Below are positions 36,587 through 47,066 of a stretch of 64,000 nucleotides of DNA, in pieces. The position numbers and the translations under genes are program-made. The stretch spans positions 1,700,501 to 1,764,500 of the forward strand of contig NZ_CP106869.1 in the NCBI RefSeq assembly GCF_025665335.1, written 5' to 3'. Position 1 is the stretch's first letter; every line of letters begins with the position of its first letter. Origin of the DNA: Xanthomonas sp. AM6. Its GTDB lineage: Bacteria > Pseudomonadota > Gammaproteobacteria > Xanthomonadales > Xanthomonadaceae. Under the pieces are notes generated by a model that was not told the DNA's origin, searched no databases, and was given only the letters and a program-made list of their open reading frames with translations.

Positions 36587-37093
36587 TCAGAGTTCGTCGC
36601 GGAGGCGTTGCTTGAGGCGGCCGATCCTGGTGGAGACGTTGCTTTCGCCGATGCCCAGGATCTCGGCGATCTCGCGCTGCGGGCGTTCGTCCAGGTACAG
36701 CAGCGCCAGCGCCCGCTCCAGCGGCGGCAACTGCGCGATGAAGCGGTACAGCGCCTGCACCTGGCGTTCGCGCTCCGGGTCGGCGGCGTGCGGGTCGGCG
36801 ATGTCCAGGTCCTGCAGCGGCAGGGTCTGCCGATGCGCGCGGCTGCGCCCGCGCAGTTCGCCGATCGCCACGTTCAGCGCGATCCGGTACAGCCAGGTGG
36901 AGAACGGCCGTTGCCGGTCGTAGCGCGGGAATGCGTGCCAGGCCTGCGCGGCGATCTCCTGGATCAGGTCGGCGCGGTCGTCCGGGTGCCGGCAATAGCT
37001 GCCGGCCACCTTCGCCGCGATGCCGCGGTGCGCCTGGAACAGCGCGGCGAAGTCGGCCGGAAGCGGTACGGCGGGGGCGGGAGCGTCGGGCAT
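36587..37093 (-). CDS. ECF-type RNA polymerase sigma factor
   Basis: The 168-residue sigma-70 family protein has only regions 2 and 4: DLIQEIAAQAWHAFPRYDRQ and FSTWLYRIALNVA (region 2), then LPPLERALALLYLDERPQREIAEILGIGESNVSTRIGRLKQRL (region 4 with its helix-turn-helix). It redirects RNA polymerase to a small regulon. It is probably co-transcribed with the four-helix membrane protein that follows, which may sense the signal. Confidence 0.92.
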   Translation of the reverse strand: MPDAPAPAVPLPADFAALFQAHRGIAAKVAGSYCRHPDDRADLIQEIAAQAWHAFPRYDRQRPFSTWLYRIALNVAIGELRGRSRAHRQTLPLQDLDIADPHAADPERERQVQALYRFIAQLPPLERALALLYLDERPQREIAEILGIGESNVSTRIGRLKQRLRDEL

Positions 37094-37251
37094 GGGGCGG
37101 GTCGCGAAGGGTCTGCAAGGTGGTTCGCGGCACGGCGGGATTTCTCACGCCTGAACGGCGTCGTTCACCCAATTTCGACATGCGGCCCGGCAAGGCGCAC
37201 AATGTGCTTCTTTGCGCCTGCCGGTTCTCTGCGGCGCCCCCGGAGTCTCCC

Positions 37252-39255
<2,004 letters not shown>

Positions 39256-39388
39256 GGGGCCGGGATCGGGGATTTGGAGTAGGGATGCGTCCCTGCTCCC
39301 GCGTTCCTGTCCCCGACACCCGCACTGCCTCGGATGGCAGCAGCCCGCTGCTGCGAATCCCCAATCCCGAATCCCCAATCCCAGCCCC
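39256..39388. repeat. Short GGGATT-type repeats in inverted arrangement
   Basis: GGGATCGGGGATT near the left end is mirrored by AATCCCCAATCCC twice at the right end, just before the rluF start. The same heptamer family occurs at 57408-57470 and 59860-59893. The stretch has no gene. Confidence 0.6.
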
Positions 39389-40108
39389 ATGTCCACGCGC
39401 CTGAACAAGCACATCGCCGAAACCGGCTACTGCTCGCGCCGCGAGGCCGACCGCCTGATCGCCGCGCGCCGGGTCACCGTCAACGGCATGCCCGGCGGGG
39501 TCGGTTCGGTGGTAGGCGAGGGCGACGAGGTCAAGGTCGACGGCCAGCCGCTGCGCGCCCGCGCCAAACAGAAGTCCGGCCGCCGCCACGTCTACATCGC
39601 GCTGAACAAGCCGGTCGGGGTGACCTGCACCACCGAGCGCGAGGTCAAGGGCAACATCGTCGATTTCGTCGGCCACGAGCAGCGCATCTTCCCGATCGGG
39701 CGCCTGGACAAGGAGTCCGAGGGGCTGATCCTGCTGACCAGCAACGGCGACATCGTCAACGAGATCCTGCGCGCGGAGAACCGCCACCAGAAGGAATACC
39801 TGGTGGCGGTGAACAAGCCGGTCACCGACGAGTTCCTGCGCGGCATGGCGCGCGGCGTGCGCGTGCACAACGAGACGACCTTGCCGTGCCGCACCGCGCG
39901 GATCGCCAAGTTCGGCTTCCGCATCGTGCTCGAGCAGGGCCTGAACCGGCAGATCCGGCTGATGGCGGCCGCATTCGACTACCGCGTCACCCAGCTGCGC
40001 CGGGTGCGCATCGACAACATCAAGCTCGGCGCGCTCAAGCCGGGGCAGTGGCGCAACCTCACCGAGCAGGAACTGCGCGGCCTGCTGCCGCAGCGCAGCG
40101 AGTGGTAG
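39389..40108 (+). CDS. rluF: 23S rRNA pseudouridine synthase RluF
   Basis: The 239-residue enzyme has an N-terminal S4 RNA-binding domain (TRLNKHIAETGYCSRREADR) and the RsuA/RluB-E/F catalytic domain. Catalytic Asp107 lies in FPIGRLDKESEGLILLT at the same position as in E. coli RluF. RILQNRHQKEYLV-like and QGLNRQIRLM segments match as well. RluF modifies U2604 of 23S rRNA. The start is close to AATCCC repeats with no strong ribosome-binding site, but MSTRLNKH aligns with the E. coli start. Confidence 0.92.
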   Translation: MSTRLNKHIAETGYCSRREADRLIAARRVTVNGMPGGVGSVVGEGDEVKVDGQPLRARAKQKSGRRHVYIALNKPVGVTCTTEREVKGNIVDFVGHEQRIFPIGRLDKESEGLILLTSNGDIVNEILRAENRHQKEYLVAVNKPVTDEFLRGMARGVRVHNETTLPCRTARIAKFGFRIVLEQGLNRQIRLMAAAFDYRVTQLRRVRIDNIKLGALKPGQWRNLTEQELRGLLPQRSEW

Positions 40109-40198
40109 CGCCGGGCTCGGAGCGATGCGCGGCCGGCGCCGGTTCCGCTCGGCAGGCCGCATAGGCATACTCCGGTCGAAAGCAGGGAACGTTCGCAC

Positions 40199-41269
40199 GT
40201 GATCAAACCGCAATTGCCGTCCAACGAAGCCGAACGCCTGGCCGCGCTGCGCCAGCTGCAGATCCTGGACACGCCGGCCGAGGCCGCGTTCGACGACCTG
40301 ACCATGGTCGCGGCCACGATCTGCGCCACGCCGCAGGCGGCGCTGACCCTGATCGACGCGCAGCGGCAGTGGTTCAAGGCGGCCACCGGCGCGGCGCGCG
40401 GGGAAGCGCCGCGCGCGATCTCGTTCTGCGCCCACGCCATCCTCGATCCGGACCGGATCCTGCTGGTCGAGGACACGCTGCAGGACCCGCGTTTCCACGA
40501 CAATCCGATGAGCATCGGCACGCCGCCGGTGCGCTTCTACGCCGGCGCCCCGCTGCTCAGCCAGGACGGCTTCGCGCTGGGCACGCTGTGCGTGTTCGGC
40601 GACCACCCCGCGCACCTGAGCCAGGAGCAGCAGCGGGCGCTGATGGCGCTGTCGCGGCAGGCCTCGTACCTGGTGCAGCTGCATTCGGTCAGCCGCCGCC
40701 TGGAAAAGCAGCTGCGCGAACGCGACTGGTACGAGCAGCAGCTGGCCCAGTACCAGGCGTCGCTGGAATCGCTCAACGCCGATCTGCTCGAACAGTCGCG
40801 CACCGATCCGCTGACCGGCCTGTTCAACCGCCGCGCGTTCGCCAGCGCGCTGCTGGTCAACGTGGAGGCGGCACAGCTCGATCCCACGCCGCTGGCCGTG
40901 GCCTTGCTGGACCTGGACTACTTCAAGAACATCAACGACCTGCACGGCCACGACAAGGGCGATGCGGTGCTGCGGGCGCTGGCGGACATGTTGCGCGCGC
41001 AGGCGCCGCCGGGGTGCCTGGTGGCGCGCTACGGCGGCGAGGAGTTCGCGGTGCTGATGCCGGGACTGGACGCGCAGCAGGCCATGCACGAATGCGAGAC
41101 CTTGCGCCAGGAAACCAGCCTGCTGCGGCTGGGTCTGCCGCTGACCGCCAGCTTCGGGGTGGCCGCGCATCTGCCGGGCGAGAGCGCCGAGCAATTGCTC
41201 AAGCGCGCCGACCTGGCGCTGTACCAGGCCAAGCGCGCCGGCCGCGACTGCGTCGCGCTGGCGGAGTGA
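40199..41269 (+). CDS. GAF-GGDEF diguanylate cyclase
   Basis: The 356-residue cytoplasmic protein starts at GTG 40199. A GAF domain covers about 20-160 (AICATPQAALTLIDAQRQWF; ISFCAHAI; FYAGAPLLSQDGFALGTLCV), then a coiled-coil linker, then a GGDEF domain with signature GGEEF at 279-283 (ARYGGEEFAVL) and DLDYFKNINDLHGHDKGD. The intact signature predicts synthesis of cyclic di-GMP. There is no RxxD inhibitory site directly before GGEEF at the usual five-residue spacing that I can confirm. No EAL domain is present. Confidence 0.93.
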   Translation: MIKPQLPSNEAERLAALRQLQILDTPAEAAFDDLTMVAATICATPQAALTLIDAQRQWFKAATGAARGEAPRAISFCAHAILDPDRILLVEDTLQDPRFHDNPMSIGTPPVRFYAGAPLLSQDGFALGTLCVFGDHPAHLSQEQQRALMALSRQASYLVQLHSVSRRLEKQLRERDWYEQQLAQYQASLESLNADLLEQSRTDPLTGLFNRRAFASALLVNVEAAQLDPTPLAVALLDLDYFKNINDLHGHDKGDAVLRALADMLRAQAPPGCLVARYGGEEFAVLMPGLDAQQAMHECETLRQETSLLRLGLPLTASFGVAAHLPGESAEQLLKRADLALYQAKRAGRDCVALAE

Positions 41270-41294
41270 GCGCGCGCGCTCCGCGCCGGCGCGT

Positions 41295-42242
41295 TCACTC
41301 CAGCGCGTTCTTCGCCTCGGAGGTGGCCAGCAGTTCCGGGTGCCGCAGCGGCTTGTCGCGGGTCAGCAGCGGATGCAGGAACACCGCGCCCAGGATCACC
41401 GCCACGCCCAGGTAGAACAGCGCGGTGAGCTGTTTCTGCTCGTCCAGCAGCACGATCGCGAACACGATCGCGTAGACCGGCTCCAGGTTGGTCACCAGCT
41501 GTACCGCATAGGCGCTGAGGCGGCGCAGCGCGACCAGCGCCAGGGCGAACGGCAGCAGCGTGCACAGCAGCGCCAGGGCCAGCAGCAGCGCGGTGTCGTG
41601 CAGGCTGGGCAGCACCAGCAGCGGACCGCTCAGCGCCGGCAGCACGAACGGCAGCAGCGGCGCCAGCAGGGTCAGGGTCAGGGTGCCGGCGCCCAGTTCC
41701 AGCGCGGTCACGGTCAGCGGGTCGGCATGGTCGACCAGGCGCTTGTTGAGCGAGCCGAACGCGGCGACGAACAGCGCCGACACCGCACCGATCGCCACGC
41801 CGGCGCGCATCCCGTGGGGGACGCCGCCGACCACCAGCGCCACGCCCGGCAGCACCGCCAGGCCGAACACCAGCTCGCTGGGGCGGAACGGACGCTTGGC
41901 CACCCACGGCTCGATCACCGCGGTGAACACCGGCGCCAGCGCGATGCAGGTCGCCGCCACCGAGGCGTTGGCCAGCTTGATCGCGCCATAGAACGTCAGC
42001 CAGTGCAGGCCGACCAGCGCGCCGACCGCGGCGTAGCCGAGCACCAGTTTCGGGGTCAGCGCGGCCAGGCCGCGCCACACCCGCGGCAACAGCGCCAGCG
42101 CCGCCACCACCATCAGCATCCGCCACCACACCAGCGGCAAGGCCGGCAGCGTGATCAGCTTGCCGAGGATCGCGGTGATGCCCCACAGCAGCACGCAGAA
42201 ATGGATTTGCAGCTGGGCCTTGGTGGTGGGATGCAGGGGCAT
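41295..42242 (-). CDS. EamA/DMT-family transporter
   Basis: The 315-residue protein has ten hydrophobic helices in two EamA halves. The first starts IHFCVLLWGITAILGKLI; the second includes SLNKRLVDHADPLTVTALELGAG and NLEPVYAIVFAIVLLDEQ, the usual DMT second-half motif. It is probably an exporter of metabolites. ATG 42242 starts MPLHPTTKAQLQ. The substrate is unknown. Confidence 0.9.
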   Translation of the reverse strand: MPLHPTTKAQLQIHFCVLLWGITAILGKLITLPALPLVWWRMLMVVAALALLPRVWRGLAALTPKLVLGYAAVGALVGLHWLTFYGAIKLANASVAATCIALAPVFTAVIEPWVAKRPFRPSELVFGLAVLPGVALVVGGVPHGMRAGVAIGAVSALFVAAFGSLNKRLVDHADPLTVTALELGAGTLTLTLLAPLLPFVLPALSGPLLVLPSLHDTALLLALALLCTLLPFALALVALRRLSAYAVQLVTNLEPVYAIVFAIVLLDEQKQLTALFYLGVAVILGAVFLHPLLTRDKPLRHPELLATSEAKNALE

Positions 42243-42346
42243 CTGCGTATTGTCGCGCGTCGAGGCTGGGAGTGGGGAATTGGGAATGGGAAAGCGGCAT
42301 CGTGCGTGCGTGCCGCCGGCCGCCCTTCGAAGGCGCGCAGTGCATG

Positions 42347-42390
42347 GCCCCTCTCCCGTCGCGAGAAGGGTTGGGGTGAGAGGTCGGTGC
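42347..42390. repeat. Dispersed CCCCTCTC...GAGAAGGGTTGGGG repeat
   Basis: A relative of the copy at 28271-28310, lying between the DUF72 gene and the EamA gene; a GGGAATTGGGAATGGG tract near 42275 precedes it. Confidence 0.5.
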
Positions 42391-42456
42391 GCAGCGTCTC
42401 GCGATGTTGGGGAGCAAGACGCTTCGCCCAATCCCCCTCCGGCTGCGCGTCGCGCC

Positions 42457-43287
42457 TCAGCGCTTGCCGAGTTCGGCCAGCAGCGCCATCGCCGCGGCCG
42501 GGTTGCGCTCCTTGGCGGCGCTGATGAAATACACGAAGACCTCGCGCGGCTTGGCCGGGGCCGCGGGCGTGCCGGCATGCGGCAGCGTGTCCGGGTCCTC
42601 GCCGCGGCGCCAGGCCTGCACGTGCGCGGCCCAGGCGCGCAGTTCCTTGGGCGGATAGCCATGCGCCAGGTTGGCGCGGCTGCGCATCAGCCGCGCGTAG
42701 ACGAAGTCGGCGCCGAGATCGGCGAAGGACGGGTAGTCGGGCGAATCGGTGAACACCGTGGCCACGCCGTGGGTGCGGGCCAGGTCCAGCAGGCGCGGCC
42801 CGACGCTGGCCGGATCGCGCACTTCCAGCACGTGCCGCAGCCGGCGGCCGCCGCCCTGCTGCGGCAGCAGGTCCAGGAACACGGCCAGGTCGTCCAGGTC
42901 GAGGGTGCGGCCGTGTTCGAACTGCCACACCAGCGGGCCGAGCTTTTCGCCGAGGGTGACGATGCCGCCGATGAAGTCCTCGACCTGCGCGCCGGCACCG
43001 GCCAGCCGGCGCATGCCGGTGATGCGCTTGGGCGCCTTGGCCGAGAACAGGAAGCCGGGCGGCGTCTCGTCGCGCCAGCGCGCATAGGTGTCCGGCTTCT
43101 GCGCGCCGTAGTAGGTGCCGTTGATCTCGATGCTGTTGACGTGGCGGCTGGCGTACTCCAGCTCGCGGCGCTGCACCAGGCCCTGCGGATAGAACATGCC
43201 GCCGCGCCATGGCGCATAGGTCCAGCCGCCGATGCCGACGCGGATGCCGTCGGGTGCGGCCGGAGCGGAGTCGAAGAGATCGGTCAT
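42457..43287 (-). CDS. DUF72 (YecE-like) TIM-barrel protein
   Basis: The 276-residue protein has DUF72 hallmarks: VGIGGWTYAPWRGGMFYPQG at the start, EINGTYYGAQKPDTYARWRDE, FSAKAPKRITGMRRL, LEVRDPAS, and the C-terminal VYFISAAKERNPAAAMAL. YecE-like proteins have a TIM-barrel fold and an unknown reaction. The second in-frame ATG at 43287 is chosen, giving the family length. Confidence 0.92.
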   Translation of the reverse strand: MTDLFDSAPAAPDGIRVGIGGWTYAPWRGGMFYPQGLVQRRELEYASRHVNSIEINGTYYGAQKPDTYARWRDETPPGFLFSAKAPKRITGMRRLAGAGAQVEDFIGGIVTLGEKLGPLVWQFEHGRTLDLDDLAVFLDLLPQQGGGRRLRHVLEVRDPASVGPRLLDLARTHGVATVFTDSPDYPSFADLGADFVYARLMRSRANLAHGYPPKELRAWAAHVQAWRRGEDPDTLPHAGTPAAPAKPREVFVYFISAAKERNPAAAMALLAELGKR

Positions 43288-43602
43288 GGCGGCAGGATCG
43301 GCAGCGGGCAGGCTGCGATTGTGCGCAGCGCAACGTCGGTAAAATGTGTGCGGGTGCCGGTTTTCGCATGCGCGCCATGCGGTGGGCGCGCGCGGGTTGC
43401 TGCGCTGCCGCCGTCGTGCGGCGGCGCGTCCATCCCCCGGTGTGCCGTCATGATGCGATCGTGCCGCAGGGCGGATGACCTTGCCGGCGCATGCGGATCG
43501 TGCGCGCCCGCGCAACGCATGTGCGCCTGGCGGGTGCCTGTGGGTGCCGCCGCGGGCGGGGTTTCCGCCTCCGCGTGCCGCCGCCTGCCGCTGCGCCGTC
43601 GT
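43288..43602. other. 315-bp intergenic stretch
   Basis: The promoter of the DUF72 gene should be at the left end (GTAAAATGTGTGCGGG near 43337). The right end is downstream of a YciI-type gene. No gene or recognised site was seen. Confidence 0.45.
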
Positions 43603-44004
43603 CTACCCGGCCGCCGCCGTGCCCGCCAGGGCGGCGCCGACCCGCGCGCGCTCGGCGTCCATGTCGGCCAGCGGCCGCACCTCGATGCTGCCGAAGCGCG
43701 ACCAGGGGAAATGCGCGGCGATGCGCAGCGCCTCGTCGTGGTCGCGGGCGTTGATCAGGTTGAAGCCGGCGAGCAGTTCGCGGGTCTCGGCGAACGGGCC
43801 GTCGGTGATGCGCGCCTGGCCCTGGCGTGTGCGCAGGGTGCGGGCCGCGGCCACCGGCTGCAGTTGCTGCGCCAGCACCAGGGTGCCTTCGGCCTGCAGC
43901 GCATCGGCATGCTGCAGGCAGTCGTGCATCAGGCGATCGTATTCCTCGCCGGGCAGCGCCTGCAGCAGCGATTCGTCGATATAGATCAGCAACAGGAATT
44001 GCAT
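43603..44004 (-). CDS. YciI-like DGPF-domain protein
   Basis: The 133-residue protein starts MQFLLLIYIDESLLQALPG and has the signature ITDGPFAETRELLAGFNLI. DGPF proteins are the characteristic companions of ECF42 sigma factors. This one diverges from the second DGPF gene and its module, sharing the intergenic region, but the predicted ECF42 promoter points the other way. The catalytic role, if any, is unknown. Confidence 0.9.
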   Translation of the reverse strand: MQFLLLIYIDESLLQALPGEEYDRLMHDCLQHADALQAEGTLVLAQQLQPVAAARTLRTRQGQARITDGPFAETRELLAGFNLINARDHDEALRIAAHFPWSRFGSIEVRPLADMDAERARVGAALAGTAAAG

Positions 44005-44116
44005 GGGAGCGACCGGGCGGGCAGGGAGGCGCCCATGATCGCGCAGCTCGGCGCGCAGGCGTGTTGCAGCGCCGCATCCGGACGCCGCCCGCTCGCGCAG
44101 TTTTTTTTCGCCGGCA

Positions 44117-44143
44117 TGTCGATTCGCGTCCCTTCGGGGCGTC
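44117..44143 (+). promoter_or_regulatory. Candidate ECF42-type promoter
   Basis: TGTCGA (44117-44122), a 17-base spacer, and CGTC (44140-44143), about 49 bases before the DGPF gene start at 44192. The published ECF42 consensus is TGTCGA at -35 and CGTC-like at -10. Direction and spacing are right for autoregulation of the module ending in the ECF42 sigma gene. A short palindrome GGCCCG/CGGGCC follows in the leader. Confidence 0.6.
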
Positions 44144-44191
44144 GTACTCCATGAACGGCCCGGCCAGCGGGCCGCACCCAGGAGCAAACCG

Positions 44192-44611
44192 ATGAAAGTG
44201 ATGGTGTTGGTCAAGGCGTCAGCCGATTCCGAAAGCGGGCGCCTGCCCAGCGAGGAGGAGTTCCGCGCGATGGGCGCCTACAACGCGCAATTGATCGAGG
44301 CCGGGATCATGCTCGCCGCCGAGGGCCTGCATCCGAGTTCGCGCGGGCGCCGCGTGCGGTTCGAGCAGGACCGGCGGCAGGTGATCGATGGCCCATTCGC
44401 CGAAACGCGCGAACTGCTGGCCGGGTTCTGGCTGTGGCAGGTGCGCTCGCTGGACGAGGCCACCGAGTGGCTCAAGCGCGCCCCGTTCGACGTGGGCTTC
44501 GAGGTCGAACTGCGCCAGATCATGGACATGGAAGATCTCGGGCCGACCTTCACCGCCGAGCTGCGGCAACAGGAACAACGCCTGCGCGAGCGCATCGGCA
44601 GCGCCGACTGA
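44192..44611 (+). CDS. YciI-like DGPF-domain protein, first gene of the ECF42 module
   Basis: The 139-residue protein begins MKVMVLVKASADSESGRLPS and has the signature VIDGPFAETRELLAGFWLW, followed by a charged C-terminal helix (LRQQEQRLRERIGS). AGGAG precedes the ATG by eight bases. It resembles the divergent gene at 43603 but is not a close copy. It is followed at short spacing by two VOC genes and the ECF42 sigma factor. Confidence 0.92.
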   Translation: MKVMVLVKASADSESGRLPSEEEFRAMGAYNAQLIEAGIMLAAEGLHPSSRGRRVRFEQDRRQVIDGPFAETRELLAGFWLWQVRSLDEATEWLKRAPFDVGFEVELRQIMDMEDLGPTFTAELRQQEQRLRERIGSAD

Positions 44612-44650
44612 GCCGCGCCGGCACGCACATCCCTATCAAGGAGAACACCG

Positions 44651-45073
44651 ATGAAACTGATTCCGTTCCTGAGCTTCGACGGCAACACCCGCGAGGCGAT
44701 GGCGTTCTATGCCCAGGCCCTGGGCGGCAGCGTCGTGTCCGAGATGCGCTACCGCGACATGCCGCCCGGCGACGGCATGGACGGCTGCGGCGAGATGCCG
44801 CCGGCCACGCTCGACCAGGTCGCGCACAGCCAGCTCGAAGCCGGCGGCGCGGTGCTGATGGCCGCCGACGGCCCGTCGCCGCCTGGCGCTGGCAGCACCA
44901 CCATCAACGTCGAGGTGGACACGGTGGAAGAGGCCGAACGGGTGTTCGCCGCGCTCGGCGACGGCGGCCAGGTGCGCATGCCGATCGGCGAGACGTTCTG
45001 GGCGCACCGCTGGGGCATGCTGGTGGACCGCTACGGCAAGCCGTGGATGGTCAACTGCATGAAACAGCCGTGA
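44651..45073 (+). CDS. VOC-family protein, PhnB-like
   Basis: The 140-residue protein has two beta-alpha-beta-beta-beta units of the glyoxalase/bleomycin-resistance fold: LIPFLSFDGNTREAMAFYAQALGG and INVEVDTVEEAERVFAALGDGG, ending WGMLVDRYGKPWMVNC. This matches the PhnB-like group, often found with DGPF proteins and ECF sigma factors. GGAG lies upstream of the ATG. Substrate unknown. Confidence 0.92.
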   Translation: MKLIPFLSFDGNTREAMAFYAQALGGSVVSEMRYRDMPPGDGMDGCGEMPPATLDQVAHSQLEAGGAVLMAADGPSPPGAGSTTINVEVDTVEEAERVFAALGDGGQVRMPIGETFWAHRWGMLVDRYGKPWMVNCMKQP

Positions 45074-45116
45074 TCGCCGCACCATCCCTGACCCCTTCGA
45101 TCGAGGAAGACACGCC

Positions 45117-45524
45117 ATGACCGATTCGCCACAGATGATCTTCGTCAACCTGCCGGTGCGCGACCTGGAGGCCTCCAGGGCCTTCTTCGCGGCACTGGGC
45201 TACAGCTTCAATCCGGCCTTCAGCGACGACAAGGCCGCCTGCATGGTGGTCAGCGACAGCATCTTCGTGATGTTGCTGACCGAGCCGTTCTTCGCCGGCT
45301 TCACCAACAAGCCGATCAGCGACGCGCGCGTCGGCACCGAAGTCATCGTCGCCTTGTCGGCGTCCAGCCGCGAGGCGGTCGACGCCACGCTGGACAAGGC
45401 GCTGGCCGCCGGCGCGCGCGAACCGCAGCCGGCGCGCGACTACGGCTTCATGTACCAGCGCGGGTTCGAGGACCCCGACGGCCACCTGTGGGAGCTCGCG
45501 CACATGAGCGGCGAGCCGGGCTGA
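45117..45524 (+). CDS. VOC-family protein, glyoxalase-like
   Basis: The 135-residue protein has a VOC fold (IFVNLPVRDLEASRAFFAALG at the start; RGFEDPDGHLWELAHM at the end, with the metal-site Glu). It is the second VOC gene of the ECF42 module and follows the first by 43 bases. CGAGGAAG before the ATG can act as ribosome-binding site. Substrate unknown. Confidence 0.92.
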   Translation: MTDSPQMIFVNLPVRDLEASRAFFAALGYSFNPAFSDDKAACMVVSDSIFVMLLTEPFFAGFTNKPISDARVGTEVIVALSASSREAVDATLDKALAAGAREPQPARDYGFMYQRGFEDPDGHLWELAHMSGEPG

Positions 45525-45583
45525 GCGGTGACGGCGTTCGCCGCGGCTTGTGCCGCGCCGCGCGCGGTGCTCTGATTCCGCGC

Positions 45584-46837
45584 ATGGACATCGCACTCAC
45601 GCAGCGCCTGGAAGCGGTCTGGCGCATGGAAGCGCCGGGCCTGATCGCCCGGGTTACCCGGCTGCTCGGCGGCGACGTCGGCCGCGCCGAGGAACTGGTG
45701 CAGGACACCTGGCTGGCCGCGCTGGAGCGCTGGCCCGCGCAGGGCATTCCCGACAACCCCGGAGCGTGGCTGATGACCACCGCGCGCAATCGTGCCATCG
45801 ACGTGCTGCGCCAGCACCAGCGGATCGCCGGCCAGCACGCGCAATGGGGCGAGGCCCTGGAACCGCAGCCGCTGCCGGCGCCGGACGACAGCGATGCGCT
45901 GGAGGACGACATCGGCGACGACCTGCTGCGGCTGATGTTCGTGGCCTGCCATCCGTTGCTGCCGGCCGACGCGCGGGTCGCGCTGACCCTGCGCCTGCTC
46001 GGCGGCCTGAGCACGGAGGAGATCGCCCGCGCCTTCCTGCTGCCGGAGCCGACCATCGCCCAGCGCATCGTCCGCGCCAAGCGCACGCTGGCGCAGAAGC
46101 GGGTGCCGTTCGAGGTGCCGCGGCAGGCGGCGCTGCCGCAGCGCCTGGCCTCGGTGCTGGAAGTGATCTACCTGGTGTTCAACGAAGGCTACGCGGCCAG
46201 CGCCGGCGACGACTGGATGCGCCCGGCATTGTGCGAGGAAGCGCTGCGGCTGGGCCGGGTACTGGCGCATCGGCTGCCGGCGTGGCCGCAGGTGCACGGG
46301 CTGCTGGCGCTGATGGAACTGCAGGCCTCGCGCAGCGCGGCGCGGGTGGGCGCCGACGGCAGCCCGGTGCTGTTGCCCGACCAGGACCGCGCGCGCTGGG
46401 ACTGGCTGCAGATCGCGCGCGGCCAGGCCGCGCTGCAGCGCGCGCAGGCGCTGGGCGGTGGCGACGACGCCTACGTGCTGCAGGCGGCCATCGCCGAATG
46501 CCATGCATGCGCGCGGCACGCCGAGGACACCGACTGGGCGCGGCTGGCGGCGCTGTACGCGCGGCTGGCGCAGTTGCATCCCTCGCCGGTGGTGGAACTC
46601 AACCGCGCGGTCGCGGTCGCGCGCGCGCAGGGCGCGGCGGCGGCCTGGGCGCTGCTGCTGCCGCTGCGCGAGGACCCGCGGCTGCGCGACTACGCGCCGC
46701 TGGCGGCGGCCTGCGGCGACGTGCTGCAGCGCCTGGGCCGCACCGACGAGGCCCGCGCGGCGTTCGCGCAGGCGGCCGCGCTCAGCGCCAACGCGCGCGA
46801 GAAGCAGGCGCTGCTGGCGCGGGCCGCGGCGCTGTAG
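45584..46837 (+). CDS. ECF42-type RNA polymerase sigma factor with C-terminal extension
   Basis: At 417 residues the protein is far longer than a plain ECF sigma factor. Region 2 is RAEELVQDTWLAALERWPAQG with WLMTTARNRAIDVLRQ; region 4 is ALTLRLLGGLSTEEIARAFLL with TIAQRIVRAKRTL. From about residue 180 a long helical extension (ASVLEVIYLVFNEGYAAS, DRARWDWLQIARGQAALQRA, PVVELNRAVAVARAQG, TDEARAAFAQAAAL) looks TPR-like and is the mark of ECF42. In this group the extension is needed for activity and no anti-sigma factor is used. It ends the DGPF-VOC-VOC unit. Confidence 0.92.
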   Translation: MDIALTQRLEAVWRMEAPGLIARVTRLLGGDVGRAEELVQDTWLAALERWPAQGIPDNPGAWLMTTARNRAIDVLRQHQRIAGQHAQWGEALEPQPLPAPDDSDALEDDIGDDLLRLMFVACHPLLPADARVALTLRLLGGLSTEEIARAFLLPEPTIAQRIVRAKRTLAQKRVPFEVPRQAALPQRLASVLEVIYLVFNEGYAASAGDDWMRPALCEEALRLGRVLAHRLPAWPQVHGLLALMELQASRSAARVGADGSPVLLPDQDRARWDWLQIARGQAALQRAQALGGGDDAYVLQAAIAECHACARHAEDTDWARLAALYARLAQLHPSPVVELNRAVAVARAQGAAAAWALLLPLREDPRLRDYAPLAAACGDVLQRLGRTDEARAAFAQAAALSANAREKQALLARAAAL

Positions 46838-47066
46838 CGCGGCACTGCCGCGCATGCCCGTGCTGGCCTACACTCGGTCCTGCCGCGGCGGCGCCGAGGC
46901 GATGCCGCCGGTGGGCCGCAGGGCGGGCCGGGGCTAGGTTTTTTCGCGGACCGATCGGTGTCGGGTCGGCGATGGCGATGCGTTGCGAACGCACACTCCG
47001 TGCGCATTGCCGCATGCCATCGCGATGGCGCCGGTAGCGGACGACGTCTTTCTTTTTTCAGGAGCG

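Noticed and set aside
44099..44108. Intrinsic terminator at an eight-T run
   Set aside because: No stable stem immediately precedes the run on either strand, and it lies within a divergent promoter region.
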